From contig NZ_PJAR01000042.1 of NCBI RefSeq assembly GCF_002836745.1, positions 1 to 64,000 of the forward strand: DNA of 64,000 nt, given 5' to 3'. This document shows positions 10,030 to 18,541 of this stretch, one piece after another (positions within the stretch are counted from its first letter, which is position 1; every line of letters begins with the position of its first letter). Origin of the DNA: Glaciecola sp. 33A (GTDB lineage: Bacteria; Pseudomonadota; Gammaproteobacteria; Enterobacterales; Alteromonadaceae). The notes under the pieces were generated by a model, which was given only the letters and a program-made list of their open reading frames with translations, had not been told where the DNA came from and ran no database searches. A program made the translations under genes and the position numbers.

Positions 10030-10147
10030 AGGGCAAATTTGCAGGGCGTGATTTCGTTTTAATCACGAAATTCTTTGCAGAATAATGAGACATGCCTGCG
10101 CTAAGTGCTACAATCACTTTTTTGTATGTTGAGAACGACTTCGTATT

Positions 10148-11203
10148 ATGCTTTTGCTTATTATATATGTGCTCATTGCACTTGGTTTTTCGTTTATATG
10201 TTCAATTGCGGAAGCCGTAATACTTAGCGTTTCGCAAGCGTATATCTCGTTACTAGAAAAAGACGGGAAGCCCTCCGGTACACTGCTAGGCAAATTAACC
10301 AGCGACATCAATAAACCATTATCTGCAATACTCACCTTAAACACCGTTGCACACACAATGGGTGCTGCGGGTGCTGGTGCTCAAGCAGCTGCGGTATTCG
10401 GTGATGCCTATTTGGGGGTTATTTCTGCAGTGCTGACTCTTCTGATCCTTGTTTTTTCAGAAATTATTCCAAAAACACTCGGCGCAACCTATTGGCGACG
10501 ATTGGCTCCAGCAACGGCACATTTTCTCAAATATTTAATTATTGTTTTGTATCCATTCGTAAAAATGTCTGAAAAATTAACCCGTGGATTTAAAGAAGAC
10601 AGTCCGCTCAAAGGCTTAAGTCGAAGCGAGTTATTGGCAATGGCGGAGTTGTCTGGTCAAGAAGGGCAATTAGCCAAACAAGAATCACGTTTTTTAAAGA
10701 ACTTATTACAGTTACATGCGTTAAACGTAAAAGACGCGATGACTCATCGTACGGTCGTATTTTCAGCCCCTGAATCAATGTCAGTCAACGACTTTATGAA
10801 ACAGAAATTACCAACGGAATTTTCTCGTATCCCCATTTATGAAGATGACCATCGCGAAAATATAAGCGGCTTTGTTATTAAGTCCGATATCCTATTGGCT
10901 AAAGCGAATGGCGAAGATGACAAGAAGCTTAGCGAAATGAGCAACTCCTTACCCACCGTCTTAAGTAGCATGCCATTATCCAGCACATTCGATCAGTTTT
11001 TGAAATCTCGCATTCATATGATATTAGTTGTAGACGAATATGGCGGCTTAGAGGGCTTGCTGACGCTAGAAGATTTACTTGAAAGCCTTCTAGGTATCGA
11101 AATAGTAGATGAAAGCGACACTAACGTGAGCATGAAACAGCTCGCAAAAGTGATGTGGCGTAGACGTGAACGTCGCCTTTTGACCAAAGACAGTAATAAA
11201 TAA
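10148..11203 (+). CDS. CNNM/CBS-domain membrane protein (CorC-like transporter family)
   Basis: The N-terminal half (residues 1-150) is a DUF21/CNNM transmembrane domain with its typical opening (IALGFSFICSIAEAVILSVSQAY) and GAAGAGAQAAAVFG segment. It is followed by two CBS domains (VKDAMTHRTVVFSAPE and VVDEYGGLEGLLTLEDLLESLLG), the usual ATP/Mg-sensing pair. At 351 aa it lacks the C-terminal CorC/HlyC transporter-associated domain found in longer paralogues. Family members act in Mg2+ or Co2+ efflux or ion homeostasis; the substrate here is not shown. A strong hairpin separates it from the convergent hypothetical gene. Confidence 0.88.
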   Translation: MLLLIIYVLIALGFSFICSIAEAVILSVSQAYISLLEKDGKPSGTLLGKLTSDINKPLSAILTLNTVAHTMGAAGAGAQAAAVFGDAYLGVISAVLTLLILVFSEIIPKTLGATYWRRLAPATAHFLKYLIIVLYPFVKMSEKLTRGFKEDSPLKGLSRSELLAMAELSGQEGQLAKQESRFLKNLLQLHALNVKDAMTHRTVVFSAPESMSVNDFMKQKLPTEFSRIPIYEDDHRENISGFVIKSDILLAKANGEDDKKLSEMSNSLPTVLSSMPLSSTFDQFLKSRIHMILVVDEYGGLEGLLTLEDLLESLLGIEIVDESDTNVSMKQLAKVMWRRRERRLLTKDSNK

Positions 11204-11215
11204 TCTGTCTACATA

Positions 11216-11248
11216 AGACAAGATCAAGTGTTGTTTTTGATCTTGTCT
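11216..11248. terminator. Bidirectional terminator between convergent genes
   Basis: A perfect 12-bp inverted repeat (AGACAAGATCAA at 11216-11227 and TTGATCTTGTCT at 11237-11248) has a 9-base loop and is followed on the plus strand by ATTTT. It lies between the CNNM gene and the convergent gene ending at 11224, so it overlaps that gene's stop codon and can serve both directions. Confidence 0.75.
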
Positions 11249-11706
11249 ATTTTGCTGGTGGGTTCGAACTCCTGTAAGACTTGGTGCCAAGCCGCCAAGT
11301 GATTTGCATAGTTTTGTTTTAGCTGACTACTCACTTCTTCAACATCTAACAAGTCCGCTGGAATTTCTGCTAATATACGCCAATGATTCAGGGTATTTGT
11401 GGCCGCAGCGCAAAGCTGTGAGATAGATGCGTGAGCCTGTTTTGAGTCTCCGATATTATGATCGGTTTGGATGCAAAGTAATGCAAGTGGGGAACCAGTG
11501 ATCGGTGCCATATTCTTGGTTACCTGATAATCGCGTAATAGCTGCTGATAGTTGTCGTTGTCCTCGTCAATATCCCTGCCACTGTCGTTTACTTCTTGAA
11601 TAATCGCATGGGCATAACCCATTGTGTCGAAGGTACTTAGGTGCAATTGTTGGAATATACCTTCCTTCGCTTGCAACCGAGGGTCTACAAATTTTTCATC
11701 AGACAT
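11224..11706 (-). CDS. Hypothetical cytoplasmic protein, 160 aa
   Basis: I do not recognise this protein. It has no signal peptide or membrane segment, is acidic and helix-rich, and contains a DRDIDEDNDNYQQL-like acidic stretch near residues 44-55. It has an excellent ribosome site (GGAGGAC) before ATG 11706, so it is very likely expressed. It is single-gene, convergent with the CNNM gene and divergent from nhaD. Confidence 0.6.
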   Translation of the reverse strand: MSDEKFVDPRLQAKEGIFQQLHLSTFDTMGYAHAIIQEVNDSGRDIDEDNDNYQQLLRDYQVTKNMAPITGSPLALLCIQTDHNIGDSKQAHASISQLCAAATNTLNHWRILAEIPADLLDVEEVSSQLKQNYANHLAAWHQVLQEFEPTSKIDKIKNNT

Positions 11707-11949
11707 TTATTGTCCTCCATAAGCAACATGAAATATTAACACGAAACGTGAAACATGTAGTCTATACGTCAAATAGTCAATATTGTTTTCTCTTATATGT
11801 AAAAACAGCAAAAGAATATAAAAATAATACGGGTAAAAATTAATTATGGGGACGTGTTTGATGATAGCTGTCTTTGCTAGACCAAGGTCTTATATTCCAG
11901 TTTGATTGTTCCTCTATCCTACTAACCTTTAATGCTAATGGAGTTTGTA

Positions 11950-13374
11950 ATGAGTTTTCGCGTGGGTGCTTTGCTATTAATATCTTTATTTTTGAGTTTC
12001 TGTGCGAAAGCGTCGCAACAAATCGACGCTGTTGGGTCAAGTATTTTAGATTTAACCGCGACAGCCTATGGTTTTATTGCAATTATCATTTTCGTTATTG
12101 CTTATGTCTTTGTCATCTTAGAGGAAAAGCTACACTTACGTAAATCGAAACCAGTGCTGCTAGCTGCCGGTATTATTTGGATTTTGATCGCTGTAGCTTA
12201 CTTAGGAGAACCCAATCATTTGCTTGTAGAGCAAGCGATTCGACACAACTTCTTGGAATATGCCGAGTTGTTTTTCTTCCTATTGGTTGCAATGACATAC
12301 ATAAACGCGATGTTAGAGCGCGGTGTCTTCGATGCCCTGCGTGATGTGCTCGTCAGCAAAGGCTTCAGCTATAAAAGTTTGTTTTGGTTAACGGGTGTGC
12401 TCGCATTTTTCATTTCGCCAATTGCCGATAATCTGACCACCGCACTAGTTATGTGCGCAGTCATCATGGCAGTAGGCAAAGACCAACCTAAATTCATCGG
12501 ATTGGCTTGTATTAATATTGTTGTGGCGGCTAATGCTGGTGGTGCTTTTAGTCCCTTTGGTGATATAACCACATTGATGGTTTGGCAAAAAGGCATTCTT
12601 GAATTTTGGACATTCTTTAAGCTATTTATCCCTTCTGTAGTCAACTTTTTGATACCGGCGTTTATTATTAGTTTCGCCGTTCCACCTGGCAAGCCTGTAA
12701 CGCAAATTGATGCTCCAATTTTCAAGATAAAACAAGGTGGATTAGTCATTGTCGGTTTGTTTCTTGTCACTATTGTCACCGCGATTAGCTTCCATTTAGT
12801 GCTGCACTTACCGCCAGTTTTTGGCATGATGACAGGCCTTGCCTATTTGAAGTTGTATGCTTTTTTCCTCAATCGACATTCTAAAAATGGGGACCAGGAC
12901 CCAGATGCTTCTCCGGGCTCAACGCCAAATGGTAGTTATGGAAAATTTGATATTTTCAATAAAATTGCACAAGCAGAATGGGACACATTGTTCTTCTTTT
13001 ATGGTGTTATTTTAGCCGTAGGTGGCTTAGGGTTTATGGGCTATTTAGGCATGACATCTGAATTCATGTATGGCCAGCTAGGTGCATTAAATGCCAACAT
13101 TCTAGTAGGTGTATTATCAGCTATTGTGGATAATATTCCGGTCATGTTTGCGGTGATCACCATGAATCCTGAAATGAGCGAAGTACAATGGTTGTTAGTG
13201 ACACTGACCGCTGGCGTTGGTGGAAGCCTGCTTTCTATTGGTTCCGCAGCGGGCGTTGCATTGATGGGGCAAGCTCGCGGTCATTATACGTTTTTTGGTC
13301 ATCTAAAATGGACTCCTGCAATTGCGCTAGGTTATGGCGCTAGTATTGGCGTGCATATGCTTCTGAATGGCTAA
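11950..13374 (+). CDS. nhaD: Na+/H+ antiporter NhaD
   Basis: NhaD exports Na+ (and Li+) in exchange for protons across the inner membrane and is typical of marine and halophilic bacteria. The protein of 474 aa starts with a signal-like segment (SFCAKASQQ), then has about 12 transmembrane helices. Conserved blocks include ISPIADNLTTALVMCAV, ANAGGAFSPFGDITTLMVWQ and AIVDNIPVMFAVITM, with the paired intramembrane Asp residues and the helix breaks of the ion transporter superfamily. The open frame extends to ATG 11932, but ATG 11950 is preferred because TGGAG lies six bases before it. A hydrophilic loop near residues 315-335 (NGDQDPDASPGS) is poorly conserved and probably exposed. Confidence 0.93.
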   Translation: MSFRVGALLLISLFLSFCAKASQQIDAVGSSILDLTATAYGFIAIIIFVIAYVFVILEEKLHLRKSKPVLLAAGIIWILIAVAYLGEPNHLLVEQAIRHNFLEYAELFFFLLVAMTYINAMLERGVFDALRDVLVSKGFSYKSLFWLTGVLAFFISPIADNLTTALVMCAVIMAVGKDQPKFIGLACINIVVAANAGGAFSPFGDITTLMVWQKGILEFWTFFKLFIPSVVNFLIPAFIISFAVPPGKPVTQIDAPIFKIKQGGLVIVGLFLVTIVTAISFHLVLHLPPVFGMMTGLAYLKLYAFFLNRHSKNGDQDPDASPGSTPNGSYGKFDIFNKIAQAEWDTLFFFYGVILAVGGLGFMGYLGMTSEFMYGQLGALNANILVGVLSAIVDNIPVMFAVITMNPEMSEVQWLLVTLTAGVGGSLLSIGSAAGVALMGQARGHYTFFGHLKWTPAIALGYGASIGVHMLLNG

Positions 13375-13574
13375 GGCTGCGCTCTTATGCAATATACAAA
13401 AATGGTTGCTTTGACAAACAAGCCCACTGAATTTATGCATTCTTGGGCGTTTACTTTTATCTTATTTCGTTAAGGTGTAACTTTTTAGCTTGAATTTTGG
13501 CATAATACCGCCACTTTTTGTGGTACGCGCAAAATCACTATATTCACATAAGTGAAAATGGCTTGAGGGGCATA

Positions 13575-14507
13575 ATGAAAGCATTAGATATAAAGGGCTT
13601 GGCGAAAACCTATAAAGGTGGAGTACAGGCGCTAAAAGGGATTGATTTAACGGTTGAAGAAGGTGATTTTTTCGCCTTGCTAGGACCCAACGGTGCCGGT
13701 AAGTCAACCGCTATTGGAATTATTAGCTCTCTGGTTAATAAGTCTAGTGGCAGTGTGAAAGTATTCGAACACGATCTAGCGACTGATATTGTTAATGCTA
13801 AAAGCTGCATTGGGCTAGTACCTCAAGAATTTAATTTTAACCAGTTCGAAACTCTATTCCAAATTGTGGTCAATCAGGCCGGTTATTATGGTGTTCCTCG
13901 TTCAATTGCAAAAGAGCGCGCTGAAAAGTACCTCAAGCAATTAGACCTGTGGGATAAACGGAACTCTGCAGGTAGAGAGCTATCAGGTGGCATGAAACGC
14001 CGTTTAATGATTGCTCGTGCGTTAATGCACGAACCTCGTATGTTGATACTTGATGAGCCTACTGCTGGTGTTGATATTGAGGTGCGTCGTTCAATGTGGA
14101 CCTTCCTTAAGAAAATCAATGAAGAGGGCATTACTATTATTTTGACTACACATTATTTGGAAGAGGCTGAAATGTTATGTCGAAATATTGCGATTATTGA
14201 TGAAGGAAAAATTGTTAAAAATACTAGCATGAAGGCCCTATTAGCGACATTAAACGTTGAAACCTATGTGTTCGATATTGCATCGGGTGCAAATCAAATA
14301 AGTATTGAGGGTTTTGAGACACGAGCTAATGATGACCAAACCTTAGAAGTCGATGTGCTCAAAAAAGGAGGCTTAAATCCGGTCTTTGAGGAGCTATCAA
14401 AACAAAATATCGAAGTGATGAGTATGCGCAATAAGTCGAATCGACTAGAGGAGTTATTTGTGCGCCTAGTCGAAGCAAATCAAGCAAAAGGAACTACCAA
14501 TGAGTAA
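13575..14507 (+). CDS. yadG: ABC transporter ATP-binding protein (YadG-like)
   Basis: This is the ATPase of an ABC-2 type exporter, 310 aa. Walker A GPNGAGKST is at about residues 37-45, the Q-loop is VPQEF, the signature is LSGGMKRRLMIARAL, Walker B is MLILDEPTAGVD, and the switch His is in TTHYLEEAE. Length and partner match E. coli YadGH. The frame is open from 13518, but ATG 13575 has GAGGGG just upstream and gives the standard N-terminus. The 3' end overlaps the permease gene by 8 bp, so the two are translationally coupled. The exported substrate is unknown. Confidence 0.9.
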   Translation: MKALDIKGLAKTYKGGVQALKGIDLTVEEGDFFALLGPNGAGKSTAIGIISSLVNKSSGSVKVFEHDLATDIVNAKSCIGLVPQEFNFNQFETLFQIVVNQAGYYGVPRSIAKERAEKYLKQLDLWDKRNSAGRELSGGMKRRLMIARALMHEPRMLILDEPTAGVDIEVRRSMWTFLKKINEEGITIILTTHYLEEAEMLCRNIAIIDEGKIVKNTSMKALLATLNVETYVFDIASGANQISIEGFETRANDDQTLEVDVLKKGGLNPVFEELSKQNIEVMSMRNKSNRLEELFVRLVEANQAKGTTNE

Positions 14508-15282
14508 TCGTAATATGACGGCGCTCTATACCATTTGGATTAAAGAGTGCACTAGATTTTTACGCATTTGGGTACAAACGTTAGTACCGCCCGCTATCAC
14601 AATGTCGCTTTATTTTGTGATTTTTGGCAAGCTTATGGGGGACAGAATAGGTCCAATTGACGGCTCTAGTTACATGGAGTTTATTGTTCCTGGATTAATT
14701 ATGATGGCAGTGATAACGAGCTCATATTCGAATGTGTCGTCTTCATTTTTTAGTGCGAAATTTCAGCGTAATGTCGAGGAAATCCTCGTCGCTCCAGTAC
14801 CCACATGGGTTGTTATTATGGGCTTCGTAGGTGGAGGCGTAGCGAGGGCTTCTATTATAGGCGTGGTTGTTATTTTTGTATCAATGTTTTTTGTTGACAT
14901 AAAAATAGCGCATTATGCAGTCATTATCGTGACTATTTTACTCACCTCTATCTTGTTCGCTACAGCAGGGTTAATCAACGGTATCTACGCCAAAAGCTTT
15001 GACGATATCAGTATTATTCCTACCTTTGTGCTAACCCCTCTCACTTATCTCGGGGGTGTATTTTATTCAGCATCGATGCTAGAAAAAGTATTTAATGACT
15101 TTTGGCAGGGTGTAATCCAAATCAATCCGATTTATCATATGGTAAATGCATTTCGTTACGGTTTTTTAGGCAGCGCTGATGTTAATTTTATATTAGCACT
15201 TAGTATGTTGGTTGGCCTAAATGTGCTGTTATTTGCGGTTGCTTACCGTCTACTCTCTACCGGTACTGGTATTCGCACTTAA
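14500..15282 (+). CDS. yadH: ABC-2 type permease (YadH-like)
   Basis: This membrane half of the exporter has 260 aa and about six transmembrane helices. It has the ABC-2 family signature around YMEFIVPGLIMMAVITSSYSNVSSSFF and the conserved TPLTYLGGVFYS and NPIYHMVNAFRYGFLG blocks. The start overlaps the end of the ATPase gene, and its stop overlaps the start of the methyltransferase gene (TAATG). The three genes therefore form one tightly coupled operon. Confidence 0.9.
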   Translation: MSNRNMTALYTIWIKECTRFLRIWVQTLVPPAITMSLYFVIFGKLMGDRIGPIDGSSYMEFIVPGLIMMAVITSSYSNVSSSFFSAKFQRNVEEILVAPVPTWVVIMGFVGGGVARASIIGVVVIFVSMFFVDIKIAHYAVIIVTILLTSILFATAGLINGIYAKSFDDISIIPTFVLTPLTYLGGVFYSASMLEKVFNDFWQGVIQINPIYHMVNAFRYGFLGSADVNFILALSMLVGLNVLLFAVAYRLLSTGTGIRT

Positions 15283-15977
15283 TGGAATCGAGTCCAAGAG
15301 AAATTACGACGAATCAGCGTGGCATTCACGAAGACCTTACTGATATTGTGAATAAGTATCGACACTCTGAATTTAAAAAGCCGATTGCTGAACACACTCA
15401 AGAAAGCTTCGAGGGGGTCATTGAGTGGCTAGGTAATTGGCAGGGTGACGTCATCATTGACGCTTGTTGCGGTGTGGGCGAAAGTAGTATCGTACTTGCT
15501 CAACAACATCAGAATGCTAAGGTCATTGGTATTGACAAGTCGGCCGTTCGCCTGAATAAATACACACATTACAAGCGCCAAAAAAATCATAATAGCAGTG
15601 ACAATGTCAGGGTGTTTCAAGCTGACCTACATGATTTCTGGCGGTTAATAGCTGAGTATCTGAAAACAGCGAAATGGAATATAAGTAAACAATGCCTGTT
15701 TTATCCCAATCCTTACCCTAAAAAAGCTCAGGTTCAAAAGCGTTGGCATGCGAGTCCCGCATTCATCGCTCTGCTTGGTTGTTCAACTAATATTGAAGTT
15801 AGAAGTAATTGGCTAACCTATCTTGAAGAATTTCAACAAGCACTGCATATTCATGGCGTAAAAAGCCAAATTTATCCTATTATCGGTGCCCCAATTACCC
15901 CGTTCGAACGAAAATATACTGAATCAGGCCAACCATGTTGGCGGCTTCATACGCTTGCTGAGGGCGAAGACAGGTAA
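15282..15977 (+). CDS. TrmB-like SAM-dependent methyltransferase
   Basis: This 231-residue class I methyltransferase has a SAM-binding motif I DACCGVGESS (residues 60-69), the acidic end of strand 2 at GIDKS, and the motif FYPNPYPKKAQVQKRW at about 140-155. That motif closely parallels the FPDPWPKKRHHKRR signature of tRNA (guanine-N7)-methyltransferase TrmB. It differs from canonical TrmB in the DPWPK residues (NPYPK), so it may be a paralogue with a different RNA target. It is coupled to the exporter operon by a one-base stop/start overlap. Its 3' end overlaps the convergent EAL gene by 31 bp. Confidence 0.8.
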   Translation: MESSPREITTNQRGIHEDLTDIVNKYRHSEFKKPIAEHTQESFEGVIEWLGNWQGDVIIDACCGVGESSIVLAQQHQNAKVIGIDKSAVRLNKYTHYKRQKNHNSSDNVRVFQADLHDFWRLIAEYLKTAKWNISKQCLFYPNPYPKKAQVQKRWHASPAFIALLGCSTNIEVRSNWLTYLEEFQQALHIHGVKSQIYPIIGAPITPFERKYTESGQPCWRLHTLAEGEDR

Positions 15978-16639
15978 AACCCTTGTCCATAATCAATCCC
16001 CAGTGAAGTGACTAACTCAAGCGTTTTTTTGTCTTCAATGTGTTCAGCAACCAGTTTCGTATTATCAATTTTGCACAACTCGACAAGTTCAGTTAGTACT
16101 TTTTTATCTACATAGGGATTATTTATCATTATTCCTGAAAGCTTAATAGCTTGAATTTTTAACTTTAGTGCTTGCGTCAAAATAGCACAGGACGTTGACA
16201 CATCGTCTATGATGATAGTTAAATTTGGACAGTTCTCATTTAAATGAGCGACTACTGCAAAGTGCTTTTTCAAGGTTGAATGGGAAATCTCAATACCAAA
16301 TAGAGTCGTCAATGTATTTTCATGAGAGCGTATCAACCAAGTCACTAAAGACTCGTCATTTAAATCTTTTTCGCTCAGGTTTATACTCCATGGCATATTG
16401 CGGTGAACGCAATAGCGGCGACTTTGTTCGTACATATGATGTGTTAATTCGATATTCCAATTCTTTTGTTCAACAATGGTCAAAAACTCACTAGGTAAAA
16501 AAATATGTTCATTTTCACCCAATAACCTGGCTAAGCACTCATATCGCCACACTCGGTTACTCTGCAAATTCATTATTGGCTGAAAGTATGGAACGATACG
16601 TTCCATTTTGAATTCTGTTTCGACCTGTGAGTGACCCAT
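15947..16639 (-). CDS. EAL-domain protein (c-di-GMP phosphodiesterase-like)
   Basis: A single EAL domain makes up nearly the whole 230-aa protein, with no membrane or sensor part. The signature EAL reads ECL (Glu34). The other usual metal and catalytic positions appear present: Asn87 (SINLSE), Glu117 (GIEIS), Asp145-Asp146 (IIDDVST), Lys166 (IKLSG), Glu199 (AEHIE) and Gln219 (QGF). Loop 6, normally DDFGTGYSS, is DDVSTSCAI, which usually lowers activity. It may be a weak phosphodiesterase or a c-di-GMP-independent regulator. The ribosome site AGGGT precedes ATG 16639. Its 3' end overlaps the convergent methyltransferase gene. Confidence 0.85.
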   Translation of the reverse strand: MGHSQVETEFKMERIVPYFQPIMNLQSNRVWRYECLARLLGENEHIFLPSEFLTIVEQKNWNIELTHHMYEQSRRYCVHRNMPWSINLSEKDLNDESLVTWLIRSHENTLTTLFGIEISHSTLKKHFAVVAHLNENCPNLTIIIDDVSTSCAILTQALKLKIQAIKLSGIMINNPYVDKKVLTELVELCKIDNTKLVAEHIEDKKTLELVTSLGIDYGQGFYLSSPSASV

Positions 16640-16855
16640 TTCAATACCCTGTCCTAATTTTGCGAAGGTTCAAACTTAACTGTCTGTTTAATATGTATCA
16701 GTTCTAATCGCAAAATCTTGAGTGTTTTCAACAAATCCACCTATATTTACATTAATTTAATGTGTTTTGTCGATAATTGTCACATTCAGGATCTTGGTAT
16801 TGATGAGGAAGTGGGGTAAAATTAGATCTTGAAAGTTTTCACCTAGGGTTACAAA

Positions 16856-18478
16856 TTGGCAAAAGCAGAAGTTAGCTTAGAGCATTTATTTAGAGTTTTT
16901 ACTAAACCTGAGCATAGTGATTCAACGTTAGCCAAAATAGAACGGCATTTATCTGACAATATTTCAGACTTCCTTTCTCAGCATGTGGTCACAAAAAAGA
17001 CCTCTTTAGAAGAGATTGAAAAAGATTTCTCTAGTGCATCTGTGCCTGATAGTCCTGAATTTGTTTCTGAGCATGCAGAATCACTACTTAATAAATTGGT
17101 GGCTCATTCAGTTAATACCTATTCTCCCACGTTTATAGGTCACATGACGTCGGCTCTGCCGTACTTTCATTTAACCTTAGCCAAATTATTGGTTGGCTTG
17201 AATCAAAATCTGGTCAAAATTGAAACCTCAAAAGCGTTCACACCACTCGAACGACAGACCCTTGGCATGATGCATAATTTGATTTATCAGCAAGATGATA
17301 AATTTTATGAAGATTATCTGCACAGTGCGGATCATGCTTTGGGATCCTTTTGTTCCGGTGGTACGGTTGCGAACATAACAGCGCTGTGGATCGCTAGAAA
17401 CCAATTATTGTCTGCCGATGGAAAGTTTCCGGGTGTCGCAAAAGCAGGTCTCGCAGCTGCTTACCGCCATTATGGTTACGAGAATATTGGGGTGATGTCA
17501 TCTAATCGAGGACATTATTCATTGTCTAAAACAGTAGATGTATTGGGTATTGGTCGCGACAACATGCTTACGGTGCAAAGCCCGACACAGAAGCTTGATC
17601 CACAACAAGCGTTAAAGCTGGGTAAAGCTTATCAAGAGTCGGGCAACAAATTACTTGCCATTATTGGGATAGCAGGCACGACTGAAACCGGGCATGTTGA
17701 TCCATTAGATGAGCTTGCTGATGTAGCAAAAGAATTGAATTGCTGGTTTCACGTTGATGCTGCTTGGGGCGGTGCAACGTTGTTTTCAGAACGTTATCGC
17801 AGTAAATTAGCGGGCATCGAACGAGCCGACTCTGTCACTATTGATGCGCACAAGCAAATGTATGTGCCAATGGGTGCAGGTATGGCTTTGTTCAAAGATC
17901 CAAAGCATAGTAATGCCGTGCGTCATCATGCACAGTATGTGCTGCGTGAGGGTTCTAAAGACTTAGGCGCAACGACGCTTGAAGGTTCGCGTAATGGTAT
18001 GGCGATGATGGTGTATTCTTCATTACACATTTTGGGTCGTCGAGGCTACGAACTTCTTATTAATAAAAGTATTGAGTTGGCGTTTGAATTTGCCGAGATG
18101 ATAAACGTTCATCCTGAATTTGAGCTAACCACGCAGCCCACTTTATCTTTACTTACCTATCGACTTAGACCTTTTTCGTTAGCTCAGTTAGCAGGCATGC
18201 CGGCATCGGATATTACGAATATCAATAACAAATTGAATAGTTTAACGGTGTCGGTACAAAAGCAACAACGTGAAGCGGGGAAGTCGTTTGTATCCAGAAC
18301 ACGGATTGAAATTGAGAAATACAATGGTGAGGCCATCACTGTATTTCGTGTGGTTTTAGCTAATCCTTTAACTACCAAGGAACATTTGTCTGACATTCTT
18401 CAAGAGCAATTAACGATTGCAAATAATAGCAGAATTTGGAATGAACTTTCCGTAAACCCGACATCGAAAATAGCATAG
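16856..18478 (+). CDS. panP: Pyridoxal-dependent aspartate 1-decarboxylase PanP
   Basis: PanP decarboxylates L-aspartate to beta-alanine for pantothenate and CoA synthesis. It replaces the pyruvoyl enzyme PanD in many Alteromonadales and Vibrionales. The 540-aa sequence belongs to the group II PLP decarboxylases (glutamate decarboxylase-like), with FCSGGTVANITALWIARN, HVDAAWGG for the PLP-binding Asp, and DAHKQMYVPMGAG carrying the Schiff-base lysine (Lys333). The start is TTG at 16856, about ten bases after AGGGTTAC. A glutamate decarboxylase function cannot be excluded from sequence alone, but length and N-terminus fit PanP. Confidence 0.85.
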   Translation: MAKAEVSLEHLFRVFTKPEHSDSTLAKIERHLSDNISDFLSQHVVTKKTSLEEIEKDFSSASVPDSPEFVSEHAESLLNKLVAHSVNTYSPTFIGHMTSALPYFHLTLAKLLVGLNQNLVKIETSKAFTPLERQTLGMMHNLIYQQDDKFYEDYLHSADHALGSFCSGGTVANITALWIARNQLLSADGKFPGVAKAGLAAAYRHYGYENIGVMSSNRGHYSLSKTVDVLGIGRDNMLTVQSPTQKLDPQQALKLGKAYQESGNKLLAIIGIAGTTETGHVDPLDELADVAKELNCWFHVDAAWGGATLFSERYRSKLAGIERADSVTIDAHKQMYVPMGAGMALFKDPKHSNAVRHHAQYVLREGSKDLGATTLEGSRNGMAMMVYSSLHILGRRGYELLINKSIELAFEFAEMINVHPEFELTTQPTLSLLTYRLRPFSLAQLAGMPASDITNINNKLNSLTVSVQKQQREAGKSFVSRTRIEIEKYNGEAITVFRVVLANPLTTKEHLSDILQEQLTIANNSRIWNELSVNPTSKIA

Positions 18479-18511
18479 CTTTGTATTTTTCATTGTAAAA
18501 ATGCAAAGCTA
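18476..18511. terminator. Bidirectional terminator after panP
   Basis: A 15-bp inverted repeat (TAGCTTTGTATTTTT at 18476-18490 and its partner at 18497-18511, with one G-U type mismatch) has a 6-base loop. The A and T runs sit inside the stem so that it can act in both directions. It begins in the panP stop codon and lies between panP and the convergent TPR gene. Confidence 0.7.
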
Positions 18512-18541
18512 CTGCGGCTTTATCACTCCTTATTTTATGAT

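Noticed and set aside
11874-12143. Alternative plus-strand frame overlapping the start of nhaD
   Set aside because: It is out of frame with nhaD, has no family features, and the nhaD start has a better ribosome site.
12369-12827. Long antisense open frame (152 codons) inside nhaD
   Set aside because: It lies fully opposite a well-conserved transporter gene, has no ribosome site and no protein-like domain. It is a codon-bias shadow.
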